Part shown: positions 54,450 to 63,528 of the stretch, one piece after another
Position numbering within the stretch: position 1 is the first letter of the stretch
Layout of the letters: every line of letters begins with the position of its first letter
Assembly (NCBI RefSeq): GCF_021650975.2
Contig: NZ_CP091285.1
Coordinates: forward strand, 496,001-560,000
Direction of reading: 5' to 3'
DNA from: Flavobacterium jumunjinense
GTDB taxonomy: Bacteria; Bacteroidota; Bacteroidia; Flavobacteriales; Flavobacteriaceae
DNA length: 64,000 nt
Program-made: the position numbers and the translations under genes
The notes under the pieces: generated by a model
What the model was told of the DNA's origin: nothing
The model's input: only the letters and a program-made list of their open reading frames with translations
Database searches by the model: none

Positions 54450-56930
54450 TTAGAAATAAAAACCAAATGAAGCCTTAACTCCAAACTTCCTAGCATTAGG
54501 CATGTCTAAATAATTCCCTCTCCAAGCAAAATCAATTCTAAGCACCTTAAATATATTACCAACACCTGCGTGATATTCCCAATATAGATCATCTGGAGCT
54601 ATATAGTTCAACCCAGAAGCGTTAATCATTATATTATTATCTGAAACCCTACCATAAACCCCTTTAACCCCTATAATCTCTCTAAGATTCAATTTTCTTA
54701 ACAAAGGAATCCTAGAAAACAGTCTTCCATTAAAATGATGTTCAAAATGTAGCGATGCATATTCATCTGCAACAAAATCATAATAATCCAAAAGATTGTA
54801 TGTGTTTTCAATTATAAAATAGGATTGATTTCCTGGAACAATACCCATTAAACCTAAAGGAACTGTACCAAATATTTTTCCTGTTTCAAAAGTAGTGAAC
54901 AATCTACCAAACCCACCAACCAAAACTGGTTGCCTATAGTAGAATTGTAGTTTTTGATAATCAAAATCACTATCTAAAACTCCTTTCAGTCCTTGACTAT
55001 AACTTAGAAACAATCTAGCATAATTGTTGTCAACTTCCATTCTTTCTACACCGTAACCAACTGTCTTTCTATTTGGCGTATATTCTAATTGGAAATTAAT
55101 TTCAGATTGCTTCACTTCACTTTTCACCTTAGTTTGAGTTAAATCTTCATAATAATCCAAACTAAAATCGTTTGAAGCTGATTTCAATGTTCTATACGAC
55201 AAATTGGTTTGAAAGGTGAAATTTTTAACAAATTCTATCTCAGCTCCAATATTCGTTAAACTAATATTCGTTAATTGATTATTTACACCACCAGCAAACA
55301 ATGCAGAAGAAGCAAAACTTCTACCCAACACATCATTTGAAGTAGTTAAACTAACCCCAATTTGCTCAACATCCCTTCTATTTCCAAGAGACAGAATTAA
55401 TCTATTTTTAGGATTCACCATCCATCTACCTGAAATTCCGTATTTTACCTTATCATCTTTAAAACCATAAGCTGTATATCCTTGAATCCTCCATTTATCA
55501 TTTGGACCATAATAAGTTCTACCTCCCACTCTAATTCTTTGCCCTTCTACATCATTAAATCCAAAAGTTGAAAAAATTGGACCGTAATCAAAATTACCGA
55601 TCTGAATATAACCACTTCCAAGTATACTGGCCAAATTATATATTCTCTTAAACTTAGGAACCGTTTGCAAAGTGTCCAACATCTTATAGATCCCGAGTTC
55701 ATTATTATTCAGACGTTCAAATCTGTTTTCATTCCAAAAATCATCAGGTCTATTAAAAACAGAATTATCATAGAAATTCACTTCTTCTCTATAAAACTTA
55801 TCTTCTTTAGGTATATTGAATTTATGATTTCTAAAGATACTTGTCCTTTTCCCATAAACCCCTTTAGACTCTTCTTTCTTAGAAAAACTAAAATCCGACA
55901 TCATATAATCTCTTTTCAACAAGAAAACAGAATCATTCAAAACATCAAATTCTTGTTCAATATAGATTTCTTTAACCCAGTTAATATTTGCACTTTTACT
56001 TGCTTCAAGATTTATTTTCTTTATTGCAAAAGTTGAATCATTAACCCAAAAATCACCTTTAAAGGTTAACTCATTCTTTCGTCTCGGATAATAAACAATA
56101 TTATAACACCACTTATTATCAATATACATACTATCACTTAAAACATAATTATAGACATTGATACCTGTTCTAGACAATGGACTCACAAAATTCTTATCGA
56201 AAAATTTTAGATAATTATCATAAATATCATATTCAGCATATAAATCCTTAATAAATGTATTCACTCCATCTCCATCTCCAAAACCAGAATTCTTAGTTGC
56301 TTTTAGAATTTCCTTTTCTCTTTTCGCAACATTATCACCATACACCTCACTTAGTCCTTCATTAATAAAAATAGGTAAAAATGATTTTCCTGTAATCTTA
56401 GAAGTATCCATATTATTAAAAACAAATTCCATGCCTTTGAATATTTTATTATTCATAAAGGTACTATCGATTGTATTCATGTCGAATTCAACCTTTTCAT
56501 ATTTATCATATTGATATTGATCAAACATCCTAAGACCGTTCTTTCTCTTTCTTTCCCAAATTTTTCGTAATATCACTAAAGCTGGATTGTCTTTCTTCGA
56601 AGTCTTACCTGAATAAATAACAACCTCCTTCAACTGAGTTCCTTCCTTTAGAACAATTTTAAGATTCTTATTTAACCCTGGTTTCAATAGAAATTCGTTT
56701 TTTTCAAACCCCATAAACGAAACTATTACATGAGTATAGCTTTCTGTAGATTCAAAATAGAAATCTCCATTCTCATCTGTAATCACTCCTTCTTTAGAGT
56801 TTTTAAAAATGACATTCGCAAATGGTATTGGCTCATTATACTCGTCTACCACTTTTCCACCAACTTTTGTCTGCGATATCCCTAAAAAAGAGAAAAAGAA
56901 GAACAAAATGACAATTTTTTTAATTTCCAT
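54450..56930 (-). CDS. DUF5686/carboxypeptidase-like-domain outer-membrane protein
   Basis: An 826-residue protein starting at MEIKKIVILFFFFSFLGISQ (signal peptide). Residues about 22-100 form a CarboxypepD_reg-like plug domain (VGGKVVDEYNEPIPFANVIF, GVITDENGDFYF). The rest matches DUF5686, ending in a run of beta-barrel strands and a terminal Phe (VKASFGFYF), as in outer-membrane proteins. Role unknown; the family is common in Bacteroidota and resembles a receptor or translocation pore. Confidence 0.82.
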   Translation of the reverse strand: MEIKKIVILFFFFSFLGISQTKVGGKVVDEYNEPIPFANVIFKNSKEGVITDENGDFYFESTESYTHVIVSFMGFEKNEFLLKPGLNKNLKIVLKEGTQLKEVVIYSGKTSKKDNPALVILRKIWERKRKNGLRMFDQYQYDKYEKVEFDMNTIDSTFMNNKIFKGMEFVFNNMDTSKITGKSFLPIFINEGLSEVYGDNVAKREKEILKATKNSGFGDGDGVNTFIKDLYAEYDIYDNYLKFFDKNFVSPLSRTGINVYNYVLSDSMYIDNKWCYNIVYYPRRKNELTFKGDFWVNDSTFAIKKINLEASKSANINWVKEIYIEQEFDVLNDSVFLLKRDYMMSDFSFSKKEESKGVYGKRTSIFRNHKFNIPKEDKFYREEVNFYDNSVFNRPDDFWNENRFERLNNNELGIYKMLDTLQTVPKFKRIYNLASILGSGYIQIGNFDYGPIFSTFGFNDVEGQRIRVGGRTYYGPNDKWRIQGYTAYGFKDDKVKYGISGRWMVNPKNRLILSLGNRRDVEQIGVSLTTSNDVLGRSFASSALFAGGVNNQLTNISLTNIGAEIEFVKNFTFQTNLSYRTLKSASNDFSLDYYEDLTQTKVKSEVKQSEINFQLEYTPNRKTVGYGVERMEVDNNYARLFLSYSQGLKGVLDSDFDYQKLQFYYRQPVLVGGFGRLFTTFETGKIFGTVPLGLMGIVPGNQSYFIIENTYNLLDYYDFVADEYASLHFEHHFNGRLFSRIPLLRKLNLREIIGVKGVYGRVSDNNIMINASGLNYIAPDDLYWEYHAGVGNIFKVLRIDFAWRGNYLDMPNARKFGVKASFGFYF

Positions 56931-56956
56931 ATCTTGATAATTCAATAAAGCAAAAA

Positions 56957-56983
56957 AACTTCATCAATTGGGTGATGAAGTTT
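56957..56983 (-). terminator. Terminator of pdhB
   Basis: An AAACTTCATCA / TGATGAAGTTT hairpin 20 bases past the stop at 57004. Confidence 0.82.
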
Positions 56984-57003
56984 CAAATATAGTAAGTTTC
57001 TAT

Positions 57004-57981
57004 TTATTTATAAGCAACTTTCTTAACAGCCTTAACAACATCACTTGCATTTGGCAACCATTCTTTCAATAAAGCTGGAGAATAAGGAGCCGGTGTATCT
57101 GCTGTAGTGATTCTTTGAATTGGTGCATCTAAATAATCAAATGCTTTTTCTTGAACCATATATGTAATCTCAGATGCAACACTTGCAAAAGGCCATGCCT
57201 CTTCCAATATTACTAATCTATTCGTTTTCTTAACAGATGCTAAAATTGTATCATAATCTAAAGGTCTAACTGTTCTTAAATCGATAATTTCGCAAGATAT
57301 ACCTTCTTTAGCCAATTCATCAGCAGCAATAAAAGCTTCTTTAATAATTTTACCGAAAGAAACAATAGTTACATCTGTCCCTTCTCTTTTTACATCTGCA
57401 ACACCTAAAGGCAAAGTATATTCTCCTTCTGGAACTTCTCCTTTATCCCCATACATTTGTTCAGATTCCATAAAAATAACTGGATCGTTATCACGTATAG
57501 CCGATTTCAGAAGTCCTTTAGCATCATAAACATTTGATGGCACAACTACTTTTAAACCAGGACAATTTGCATACCAACTTTCAAAAGCTTGAGAATGTGT
57601 AGCCGCTAGCTGACCCGCTGAAGCTGTTGGCCCACGAAAAACAATAGGAATATTAAATTGACCACCAGACATTTGACGCATTTTTGCTGCGTTATTAATA
57701 ATCTGATCTATTCCCACTAAAGAGAAGTTAAAAGTCATAAATTCAACAATTGGACGATTTCCATTCATTGCAGAACCAACAGCAATACCTGCAAAACCTA
57801 ACTCAGCAATTGGAGCATCAATAACTCTTTTTGCACCAAATTCATCTAACATACCTTTAGATGCCTTATAAGCCCCATTGTATTCTGCAACTTCTTCACC
57901 TATTAAATATATAGACTCATCACGACGCATCTCTTCGCTCATCGCTTCACAAATTGCTTCTCTAAATTGGATTGTTTTCAT
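57004..57981 (-). CDS. pdhB: Pyruvate dehydrogenase E1 component, beta subunit
   Basis: A 325-residue protein from MKTIQFREAICEAMSEEMRR; the upstream Met adds 11 atypical residues. Family features: YLIGEEVAEYNGAYKASKGM, DAPIAELGFAGIAVGSAMNG, MTFNFSLVGIDQIINNAAKM, HSQAFESWYANCPGLKVVVP and ERG-like end motifs. With an alpha subunit encoded elsewhere it decarboxylates pyruvate using thiamine diphosphate, feeding acetyl-CoA into the TCA cycle. Confidence 0.95.
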   Translation of the reverse strand: MKTIQFREAICEAMSEEMRRDESIYLIGEEVAEYNGAYKASKGMLDEFGAKRVIDAPIAELGFAGIAVGSAMNGNRPIVEFMTFNFSLVGIDQIINNAAKMRQMSGGQFNIPIVFRGPTASAGQLAATHSQAFESWYANCPGLKVVVPSNVYDAKGLLKSAIRDNDPVIFMESEQMYGDKGEVPEGEYTLPLGVADVKREGTDVTIVSFGKIIKEAFIAADELAKEGISCEIIDLRTVRPLDYDTILASVKKTNRLVILEEAWPFASVASEITYMVQEKAFDYLDAPIQRITTADTPAPYSPALLKEWLPNASDVVKAVKKVAYK

Positions 57982-58147
57982 TCTATCTTTTTTAAATTCA
58001 AATTGTAATTTCAATATTCATTAAATTACTGCTTGATATCTTATTTTATTTTTAAGAAAGCAAAAATAGCAAATTTTTGAATTAATACATTATTAATATT
58101 TAAAATTCACTTTTCAACTATCAAATATTACTCAACACTATTTTTGA

Positions 58148-59152
58148 TTAAAAATAATGTTTATGCTTTTTATCAACATTAATCACCCTAATACAATCTT
58201 CTGTATCTTTCTGAATCCTAACATCTTTAACCCTATCACCTTTTTTCTTAACAGCATTAAAAAATTCTCTTAAAGTACTCGTTTTAGCATCTTTATAGAT
58301 AACAATTGGCAAATTATACTTACAAAAATGTTTTAGAAAATTATCATAACTCGTTTTACCTTTAGCAACAGATTCAAGAAGACTTTCTAATTTCCCATCA
58401 TCTGTACCTCCAATTTCCGGACCTTTACTCACTTTTACTGGAGCATTTACATCTTCAGGGGGTGCATCTGGTATGTTTTGAAATGGATTATGAGGGATAT
58501 CACTTTTATATTTTTCGATTTTTATTTTCTCTTCCTTTTTAGGAACAACAAAGATTTCTTTAACAGTTACATGCTTATAGTCATTATTTACAATTAAGGA
58601 AATACTTTTCACCCCAGGAGAAGTAAACATATAAGAGCATTTTTCATCAAACGAATCCACCTTGCCACTTTCCCCAAATCTCCATTCCCAAGATTTTGCA
58701 CCTTCAGTCCTATCTTCAAAATCAATTTTCTCACCTTCCAAAACATGACTTGCCACACTAAAAACAGGCATTTTAGAATTGTCAATTGCATTTTTCTTCG
58801 GCACAATAGTTACTAACTTCTCTATAGAACATTCATTATTAACAATTAACCGAATTAAGTATTCACCTTCTTTCATAAATATATGTCCTACTTTAGATCT
58901 AAAAGAAATTTGCGAATTATCACCAAAGTACCATCTCCAAGAATGAGCGTTTTGAGAAACATCAGAAAAGATAATCAATTCACCAACTTCTAATGATGTT
59001 GCTTCAACTTTAAACTCTCTTACACGACATTCTTCATCATTATTTAAATTAATAATAATAACAAAACTTGAAAGTAAAAAAACTGATAAAAAAACAAGAA
59101 CAACTTTAATATCAAAGTAACCCTTTAGTTTCCCAAAAACAAACATACCCAT
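58148..59152 (-). CDS. Membrane-anchored tandem PKD-domain protein next to T6SS
   Basis: A 334-residue protein. One membrane helix (about 17-35, VVLVFLSVFLLSSFVIIINL) is followed by two PKD domains, each with the WRWYFGDN or WEWRFGES turn and a GHIFMKEGEYLI or YMFTSPGVKSI closing strand. A Pro-rich linker and a C-terminal domain of about 90 residues (LESLLESVAKGKTSYDNFLK) complete it. It is divergent from the T6SSiii operon that starts 240 bases away. I infer a role in that apparatus, for example at the cell wall, but the sequence alone does not prove it. Confidence 0.65.
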   Translation of the reverse strand: MGMFVFGKLKGYFDIKVVLVFLSVFLLSSFVIIINLNNDEECRVREFKVEATSLEVGELIIFSDVSQNAHSWRWYFGDNSQISFRSKVGHIFMKEGEYLIRLIVNNECSIEKLVTIVPKKNAIDNSKMPVFSVASHVLEGEKIDFEDRTEGAKSWEWRFGESGKVDSFDEKCSYMFTSPGVKSISLIVNNDYKHVTVKEIFVVPKKEEKIKIEKYKSDIPHNPFQNIPDAPPEDVNAPVKVSKGPEIGGTDDGKLESLLESVAKGKTSYDNFLKHFCKYNLPIVIYKDAKTSTLREFFNAVKKKGDRVKDVRIQKDTEDCIRVINVDKKHKHYF

Positions 59153-59329
59153 TTACTTGTTTAGATGAATTGTAATTTAAACTCGTCTATGTTAGAGAGT
59201 TTTAATTTTCAAAAATAAGAATTTTCTTTTTCATAATTACACTTCGTATCTTATTTATCTTTCTTTCTTACAAAAGTTTAAAAAAGCAACTAACATTTTT
59301 TTTTTAAGGAATATTTTATAAAGAAATAC

Positions 59330-59360
59330 TTGCTTTTTTTAATAAAAACTCATACTATTG
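59330..59360 (+). promoter_or_regulatory. Candidate promoter of the T6SS operon
   Basis: TTG at 59330-59332 and TACTATTG at 59353-59360, about 20 bases apart, are one base off the Bacteroidota consensus TTG-N19-TAnnTTTG. They lie 35 bases before the first gene. Weak but well placed. Confidence 0.35.
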
Positions 59361-59394
59361 TAGTTAGTTTTAAACTAAAAATGAGACAATAAAA

Positions 59395-59985
59395 ATGAGA
59401 CTAATTGCTTTTCTTTTCATTTCGTCTTTATTAATTAGTTGTGGCTCTAAAAAGAACACAAGCATTTATAATGACGAAAGTATTAATCCCGAATCTCCCG
59501 AAAACACCAGCAATTATGTTGTTTATGAGCCTGTACGAGAAGAAGACAAAGTCTATTTTGCAAACAAGCTAGGCGTAAACAAGAGTGAAATTTTAAATGG
59601 TAAACTCTACTCATTCATTAAAGAATGGGAAGGAACTAGGTATGTTTATGGAGGAGAAACAAAGGCAGGCATTGATTGTTCTGCCCTAATGCAACATTTA
59701 TTTAAAAGAGTCTACAACTGTGTTCTACCAAGAACAGCGGAAGAGATGGGACTAAATGAAAAATTTGACTTATTTAAATCTACCAAACACCTACAGGAAG
59801 GTGATTTAGTATTTTTTAGAATTAATAACGACAGAATGATTACACATGTAGGAATTTACCTAAAAAATAATAAATTTTTCAATGCTAATTTATCTGGTGG
59901 CGCTTCAATTTCTGATTTAAAAAACAGTTACTGGAAAAAGTTCTATGTAGTATCTGGTAGATTAAAAACTCCAGCAAGCAAATGA
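59395..59985 (+). CDS. NlpC/P60 lipoprotein (cell-wall hydrolase)
   Basis: A 196-residue lipoprotein (MRLIAFLFISSLLISC, Cys at 16). The NlpC/P60 domain shows catalytic Cys in GIDCSALMQHL, His in ITHVGIYLKNN and a downstream polar residue in FFNANLSGG. It cuts peptide stems in peptidoglycan. It is first in the operon and overlaps tssG by 4 bases (ATGA), so it may open the wall for the secretion apparatus (inference). Confidence 0.85.
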   Translation: MRLIAFLFISSLLISCGSKKNTSIYNDESINPESPENTSNYVVYEPVREEDKVYFANKLGVNKSEILNGKLYSFIKEWEGTRYVYGGETKAGIDCSALMQHLFKRVYNCVLPRTAEEMGLNEKFDLFKSTKHLQEGDLVFFRINNDRMITHVGIYLKNNKFFNANLSGGASISDLKNSYWKKFYVVSGRLKTPASK

Positions 59986-60908
59986 CAGAAGAACAATATT
60001 TCATAGACAATCAGAAGAAACTAACTACTTTTGACTTGAGAGTTGAGTTACTTTTAGAATCCTTACTAAAAAACAATGTAGATGATTTAAATATCGTATT
60101 AAACACTAAAGGTCTTTTCTATAGAAAATTTAGCAAAGACAAAATGCATTTATCGAATGATTCTATAGACAAAGAAATTTTAAACATTGAGATTAGTCGT
60201 GATGGATTTTATGATGTTCTGCCCGAAAGCATTTCTCATAACTTCAGAAACTCGAATCATTCAAACGATGTTGTTGCTGAATTTAAAGCAAGACGAAAAG
60301 AAGAAAAAGAGGCTAGGCATTTTTTTAATCCGATTGAAAACGAGCTTTTTAGATTTAGACATTCAATAGAGAAAAATGAGTCTGAATTCTTTTCAAATTT
60401 AAGCGCAAACGGAATTGTAGACATTATAAAAACAATTTTAGTTTTTAAAGAAAACATTCCTGATGAACTTGTGGTTAAAATGTTCTATGCTGTTTTACAA
60501 CAGAAAGACAATGCTAATCAAAACATAAGTAGTATTGTTACTACTTTAGAACAAATACTTGAAGAAAAAATAACATATAAAACCGAAAATATAAAACTAG
60601 AAAGCCTTGTTGACAATGTTGAGAAATCTAACGATTTCATTATGGGAATCAACACTACATTAGAAAGCAATGAGGAAATTTATCTAAAAAAATACATTTT
60701 TACAATTGGTCCACTGAAAAATTCAGAGAATTTAAATCTTTACTTTAAAAATGAAGTTATGGATTCTTTTTTAAATAACTTTTTTAATTTATTTTTACCC
60801 TTTCATGTTCAGTTTGATTTTGAGCTAATTTTAAATAAAGAAGATGAGCTTTTTTCAATGGACGACAAACAATATAAATCAAGACTAGGAATATCAACTT
60901 TACTATAA
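59982..60908 (+). CDS. tssG: T6SSiii baseplate protein TssG
   Basis: A 308-residue protein. ISRDGFYDVLPESISHN resembles the TssG N-terminal motif (R..xxYxxLPxxxxH), and the C-terminus FLPFHVQFDFELIL...SRLGISTLL matches the family's end. TssG is a wedge protein of the T6SS baseplate. The start overlaps the NlpC/P60 gene, and the next gene begins immediately after its stop. The assignment rests on these motifs and the operon order. Confidence 0.72.
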   Translation: MTEEQYFIDNQKKLTTFDLRVELLLESLLKNNVDDLNIVLNTKGLFYRKFSKDKMHLSNDSIDKEILNIEISRDGFYDVLPESISHNFRNSNHSNDVVAEFKARRKEEKEARHFFNPIENELFRFRHSIEKNESEFFSNLSANGIVDIIKTILVFKENIPDELVVKMFYAVLQQKDNANQNISSIVTTLEQILEEKITYKTENIKLESLVDNVEKSNDFIMGINTTLESNEEIYLKKYIFTIGPLKNSENLNLYFKNEVMDSFLNNFFNLFLPFHVQFDFELILNKEDELFSMDDKQYKSRLGISTLL

Positions 60909-61772
60909 ATGAGAAAGTACTTAAATCAAGTTAACGGAGGTGAAGAACTAATATATTTATTATTAATTCTTTCATTCGGCTTAATAATTAGCATATTAAT
61001 TGGAACTAAAATTCCAAAATTCAAACAATCAAAGAAAAAATATTTTATCTATGTTTTAATACAATCTTTGTTGTTTGCTATATTTTCAATTATTCTTTAC
61101 AATTTAAAAGAGACAACACTTAATCAACGTTTCATATCTCTACAGGTCTACATGGGTATTGCTGGAATATTTCATTTGAAGTTTTTCCACGATTACTTTA
61201 AGAAATTCGAATTTGAGAAGTTTCTTGGAGAAGTTGTGATTGCAATAAATACTGTTGTTTTTATAGCGGCATTTGCTGTTGTAACTACTAAATATTTTGG
61301 TGAGAATAGTTTTGTTTTCTATGTATTAACCACTCTATTATTTTTTATATTACCAACATTATGTTTCAAACTATTTGAATATTCAATTTCAATACCTGTT
61401 AAGCTACATAAAAGATGGTTTTACCCAATGAATGACAGATATCCTTCACCAAAAATTTCTGAGATGAAAAATATAATCATCTTAAACTTGGTTTTTCAGA
61501 AAAAAGCGAACGATGACCAAATAATCAATTTTAAAGTTAAAGCACCTAGAGCAATCGATTTTGGTAGACTTTTTTATTACTTCATTAATGATTACAACGA
61601 AAAGAACCCTAATAGTCAGATTAATTTTGTTGATGAAAAGAACCAACCTTATGGATGGTATTTTTATACTAAACCAAAATGGTTCAGCTCATCTGAATAT
61701 ATAGACCCCGAATTAGCAATCGATACAAACAACATAATAGACGGAGCAACAATTATTTGTCAACGCATATAA
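60909..61772 (+). CDS. tssN: T6SSiii membrane protein TssN
   Basis: A 287-residue protein with about five membrane helices in the first 165 residues, then a cytoplasmic domain (RWFYPMNDRYPSPKISEMKN, APRAIDFGRLFYYFINDYN, YGWYFYTKPKWF) typical of TssN. TssN belongs to the Bacteroidota-only membrane set that replaces TssJLM. Its start codon abuts the tssG stop. Confidence 0.88.
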   Translation: MRKYLNQVNGGEELIYLLLILSFGLIISILIGTKIPKFKQSKKKYFIYVLIQSLLFAIFSIILYNLKETTLNQRFISLQVYMGIAGIFHLKFFHDYFKKFEFEKFLGEVVIAINTVVFIAAFAVVTTKYFGENSFVFYVLTTLLFFILPTLCFKLFEYSISIPVKLHKRWFYPMNDRYPSPKISEMKNIIILNLVFQKKANDDQIINFKVKAPRAIDFGRLFYYFINDYNEKNPNSQINFVDEKNQPYGWYFYTKPKWFSSSEYIDPELAIDTNNIIDGATIICQRI

Positions 61773-61779
61773 ACAAACT

Positions 61780-62970
61780 ATGGCAGAAAATATCAAACAT
61801 TTTCCAGTGAATTGGATTGATGGAATGAAAATCAACAAAAATCATTTCATTGAATTACAAGACAACATTGAAGATTTAATTAGAGATGCTAGAAATCTAG
61901 AAGTAAATGAGTTAAATTATGGACTCCTACCAACACTTTTAAGCAGACCTTTTAACTATACAATTTCTATTGATACTCATAACGAATTGAGTGTTACTAT
62001 CAAAATGCTAAAGGCTATAACACCTGCTGGAGGAAGAATAGAAATTACAGATTTAACAGGTGAGTTTTCTGAAAAAATAGAATTGAAAGATTTGAATAAT
62101 AAAGAGACTAACTTCTTTTTATTACTAAATGTAGATCCATACTCAAGAGTTCCTTCTGGAGAACAAAACATGGAAGAAGTGCCACCAAGGTTTCCACATG
62201 CGCTTTCAAAATACACTTTAACTTGTGTTGCTGAAACAGAAGTAAATCAGAATAATATAGGCGCTCTACAGTTCCCAATTGCAAAATTCAAGTCTAACGG
62301 AGATAGTTACGAAGTAATGACAAGCTATATACCTCCAAGTTTAACATTAAATAGCCATCCAAGCTTGGTGAATTTATTTGAAACTTATGACTTATTTTTC
62401 AAGCAATTAGAGTTTTATTCCATTCAAATAAATCGTAAAATAAAGTTCAGAACCAATAATGAAGACGAAAACATGATTGCCAATATGGTATTTGATGTTT
62501 GCGATAAAGCATTACGTTTTGTTGAACTTCAGATTACTAGAAACAAATGGACTAATTACAACTTAAAACCTATTGAATTACTTGATAATATTGTATCCTT
62601 TAGCCGTTCATTAAAGAATAGTTTTGATTATTTTTCAGGAGATGGAAAAGAAATGTTATTCAATTATTTTTCTGAATGGACAGACATTTCTAGTGGTGAT
62701 TATGAAAGACTTTTTACAGACACTATCAATGTTAAATATAATGCATACGATATTGAACCTGTAGTTTTACAAATTAGAGATTTTGCATTAAAAATGGATC
62801 AGTTATTCTCCGTCCTTAACCAATTAGATTATATTGGTAAAAAACGTGATGCGGGAATATTTGTAAACGAAAACATATTGAAAAACGACAGAAAATCAAG
62901 TAGTATTTTTGGGAATGATAACGAAGATAGAGATACACCTCCTTCGTCTCCAACATTTTTAGCAGACTAA
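61780..62970 (+). CDS. tssK: T6SSiii baseplate-to-membrane connector TssK
   Basis: A 396-residue protein with the TssK N-terminal shell (PVNWIDGMKINKNHFIELQD, NYGLLPTLLSRPFNY, ITPAGGRIEI) and a helical middle. TssK links the baseplate to the membrane complex. Located 7 bases after tssN. Confidence 0.88.
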   Translation: MAENIKHFPVNWIDGMKINKNHFIELQDNIEDLIRDARNLEVNELNYGLLPTLLSRPFNYTISIDTHNELSVTIKMLKAITPAGGRIEITDLTGEFSEKIELKDLNNKETNFFLLLNVDPYSRVPSGEQNMEEVPPRFPHALSKYTLTCVAETEVNQNNIGALQFPIAKFKSNGDSYEVMTSYIPPSLTLNSHPSLVNLFETYDLFFKQLEFYSIQINRKIKFRTNNEDENMIANMVFDVCDKALRFVELQITRNKWTNYNLKPIELLDNIVSFSRSLKNSFDYFSGDGKEMLFNYFSEWTDISSGDYERLFTDTINVKYNAYDIEPVVLQIRDFALKMDQLFSVLNQLDYIGKKRDAGIFVNENILKNDRKSSSIFGNDNEDRDTPPSSPTFLAD

Positions 62971-63008
62971 CAAACAATTTATAGACTTTTTAAACAAACA
63001 GATATATC

Positions 63009-63524
63009 ATGGATATTTTAAATAAGAAAGAACGATTCAATGCGTTCATGTTATTTTTAGTAATGTTTTTTATTACAACAGGTGTTTTAATAACAGCGAT
63101 ATTTTTCAATTTCAAGTTACCTCTAAAAGAGAATGAAGTTCTTAAAAAAGAGAATGATAAAATGAATGCTCAATTTACATTCAACAAAGAATTTTCAGAA
63201 AAAATTGAAGAAATTGGAAAACTTATCGATTCTTTAGACAAAGCTCCAGAAAGTTTTCAATTCATTTCGCAATCTATAAACTATGAATTAGTAGAATTAA
63301 AAGAAAAAATTCCTAATGATAGTGTTGTGAACCCTGCTTTATATGAAAATTTCATTATTACTACCAGCGAATATGTTAACACAAAGAAGAAATTATTTTT
63401 AATAAATGATTCTAAAAAAGAAGTAGATGATTTAAAAGATGATTTAAAAGAATTGCAAGCTGAAAATAAAGACTTAGCGAACAAGCTTCAAATGTGTGAA
63501 ATTGTTAGTAAAATGAATAAATAA
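63009..63524 (+). CDS. tssO: T6SSiii transmembrane protein TssO
   Basis: A 171-residue protein with one N-terminal membrane helix (about 14-33) and long periplasmic coiled-coil segments (at 35-60 and 135-165, KKEVDDLKDDLKELQAENKD). This fits TssO, part of the Bacteroidota-specific membrane complex. 38 bases after tssK. Confidence 0.82.
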   Translation: MDILNKKERFNAFMLFLVMFFITTGVLITAIFFNFKLPLKENEVLKKENDKMNAQFTFNKEFSEKIEEIGKLIDSLDKAPESFQFISQSINYELVELKEKIPNDSVVNPALYENFIITTSEYVNTKKKLFLINDSKKEVDDLKDDLKELQAENKDLANKLQMCEIVSKMNK

Positions 63525-63528
63525 AAAA

